Source of the DNA: Flammeovirga aprica JL-4
GTDB lineage: Bacteria > Bacteroidota > Bacteroidia > Cytophagales > Flammeovirgaceae
Direction of reading: 5' to 3'
DNA: 64,000 nt
NCBI RefSeq assembly: GCF_012844305.1
Contig: NZ_JABANE010000033.1
Location: 1 to 64,000 of the forward strand
Part shown: one piece after another, positions 63,244 to 64,000 of the stretch
Position numbering within the stretch: the first letter of the stretch is position 1
How the letters are laid out: each line of letters opens with the position of its first letter
Notes under the pieces: generated by a model
What the model saw: only the letters and a program-made list of their open reading frames with translations
What the model was told of the DNA's origin: nothing
Database searches by the model: none
Position numbers and translations under genes: made by a program

Positions 63244-63918
63244 TTGATAATCAGTAGAATTAAAAAATTTTTAGATGAGAATAATATCTCAATAAGTGCT
63301 TTTGAGAAGACTATAGGAACGGCAAACGGAACAATAAGAAACGCTCTAAAGAATAAAACTGAAATAAGCAGTAAGTATTTGTCTTTGATTAGTGTACATT
63401 ATCCAGAGTTAGATTTTAATTGGTTAGTAACAGGAGAAGGAAAAATGATACGTGACTCAAAGAAACCAGTAATGACAATGGAGTTAGAAGCTCCTGTTTA
63501 TAAATATAAACCTGATTCTCTAGCTACTATACCGCTAGTAAGTACTGAAGCAATTGCAGGTTTTGGCAATCTTAAGTTCTCTATAAATGAAAAAGATGTA
63601 TTAAAGAATTATTCAATTCCTGAGTTTGCAGGAGTAAGTTTTTTAATAAGGGTCAAAGGAGATAGTATGCACCCTAAATATACAAGTGGTGATATTGTTG
63701 GTGGTAAAAAAATAGAAAACAGCAACTTCATTCAATGGGGGAAACCTTATATAATTGCTACACAAGAGCAGGGCATCTTGATCAAGTACTTATATCCATC
63801 TGATCAAGAAGACTCTTTAAAGGCTGTTTCTGAAAATGAGAAATACCCAGCTTTTGATATACCAAAGTCTGAAATCACAGGGCTTGCAATTATTAGAGGA
63901 GTTATTCGATTTGAATAA
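63244..63918 (+). CDS. S24-type phage repressor (CI/LexA-like)
   Basis: The 224-residue product has an N-terminal helix-turn-helix (IISRIKKFLDENNISISAFE, IGTANGTIRNALKNK) and a C-terminal S24 protease domain. IAGFG gives a possible Ala-Gly cleavage site, RVKGDSMHPKYTSGD carries the catalytic Ser, and ILIKYLY holds the catalytic Lys. It should hold lysogeny and be inactivated by RecA-stimulated self-cleavage after DNA damage. The start must be TTG at 63244, since no ATG precedes the conserved first helix. It faces outward to the phage end, as c does in Mu. Confidence 0.85.
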   Translation: MIISRIKKFLDENNISISAFEKTIGTANGTIRNALKNKTEISSKYLSLISVHYPELDFNWLVTGEGKMIRDSKKPVMTMELEAPVYKYKPDSLATIPLVSTEAIAGFGNLKFSINEKDVLKNYSIPEFAGVSFLIRVKGDSMHPKYTSGDIVGGKKIENSNFIQWGKPYIIATQEQGILIKYLYPSDQEDSLKAVSENEKYPAFDIPKSEITGLAIIRGVIRFE

Positions 63919-63920
63919 AT

Positions 63921-63966
63921 TGTGAGGCTATCAGTGTATAGTTTTGTGAGGCTATTTGTGAGGCTA
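63921..63966. repeat. three direct repeats of TGTGAGGCTA, candidate transposase end-binding sites
   Basis: TGTGAGGCTA occurs at 63921-63930, 63945-63954 and 63957-63966, start-to-start 24 and 12 bp. They lie directly after the repressor gene, where Mu has the attL transposase-binding sites L1-L3. No coding frame explains them. The phage end should lie a little beyond 63966 or outside the window. Confidence 0.5.
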
Positions 63967-64000
63967 ATGCCTTACTTTTCGCATTTCTACCCCAAAAACA

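Larger units (their letters stand above)
29320..64000. mobile_element. Mu-like transposable prophage (nearly complete; exact ends unresolved)
   Basis: A MuA-type transposase, MuB-type ATPase, Gam-like and GemA-like proteins, S24-type repressor, Mu gp28/gp29/gp30-like packaging and portal proteins, capsid, contractile-tail sheath, tube, tape measure and baseplate genes occur in one block. The repressor reads outward toward the right edge, as Mu c does toward attL, so that end is near or just past 64000. The other end lies between about 28970 and 29320. No target-site duplication could be seen. All core modules appear intact, so the element may be active. Confidence 0.9.

Noticed and set aside
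63921-63966. Short CRISPR-like array
   Set aside because: Three 10-bp repeats with spacers of 14 and 2 bp do not fit CRISPR repeat or spacer lengths, and no cas genes are near.

Overview
The window is AT-rich DNA from a Bacteroidota bacterium, most likely a marine Cytophagales-type organism. The evidence is a SusC/SusD pair, a hybrid two-component regulator of the SusR type, C-terminal type IX secretion (T9SS) sorting domains, and one close match to the Bacteroidota promoter consensus TTTG / TAnnTTTG. I cannot name the genus from sequence alone.

The left part (1-28.9 kb) is host chromosome. It starts with a secreted lytic transglycosylase and a small gene split by a frameshift. A polysaccharide-utilisation cassette follows: SusC, SusD and a SusE-position lipoprotein on the minus strand (8.9-1.8 kb), divergent from a 1383-residue hybrid sensor/AraC regulator (9.6-13.7 kb). 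Next is a minus-strand copper group (17.3-13.8 kb): a small CHGQC membrane protein, a Met/His-rich lipoprotein and a TonB receptor carrying CxxxM and HxM at the spacing of the OprC copper site. After it come a sigma factor that seems to lack region 4 with a membrane partner, rlmF, a manganese pyrophosphatase, a T9SS-exported sulfatase, and a 1673-residue surface protein with Ig-like, carbohydrate-binding, beta-helix, cadherin and T9SS domains. That last gene has lost a readable signal peptide.

The right part (about 29.3 kb to the window end) is a nearly complete Mu-like transposable prophage that reads from right to left. It has a S24-type repressor next to a likely phage end, an operator/early-promoter region, a MuA-type transposase, a MuB-type ATPase, Gam-like and GemA-like proteins, and a run of small early genes. 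The head-packaging genes (TerS-like, TerL, gp36-like, portal, gpF with an extra nuclease-like domain, gpG, a tail-completion candidate) run on the plus strand from 46.2 to 52.4 kb. The protease/scaffold, capsid, sheath, tube, tape measure, baseplate, lysis candidates and fibres run divergently on the minus strand down to 29.3 kb. All late genes in Mu point one way, so this divergent layout is unusual.

Between the head genes and the early region lies an accessory patch: two small plus-strand genes, a minus-strand pair (a Panacea-like/DUF488 fusion plus a dual-OB-type protein) and an HNH endonuclease. These look like cargo. Other points of interest are a canonical A_AAA_AAG frameshift site in the tail-chaperone gene, repeated sequence motifs in the noncoding gaps of the late region, and TGTGAGGCTA repeats beyond the repressor. 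No tRNA, rRNA or CRISPR array was seen.
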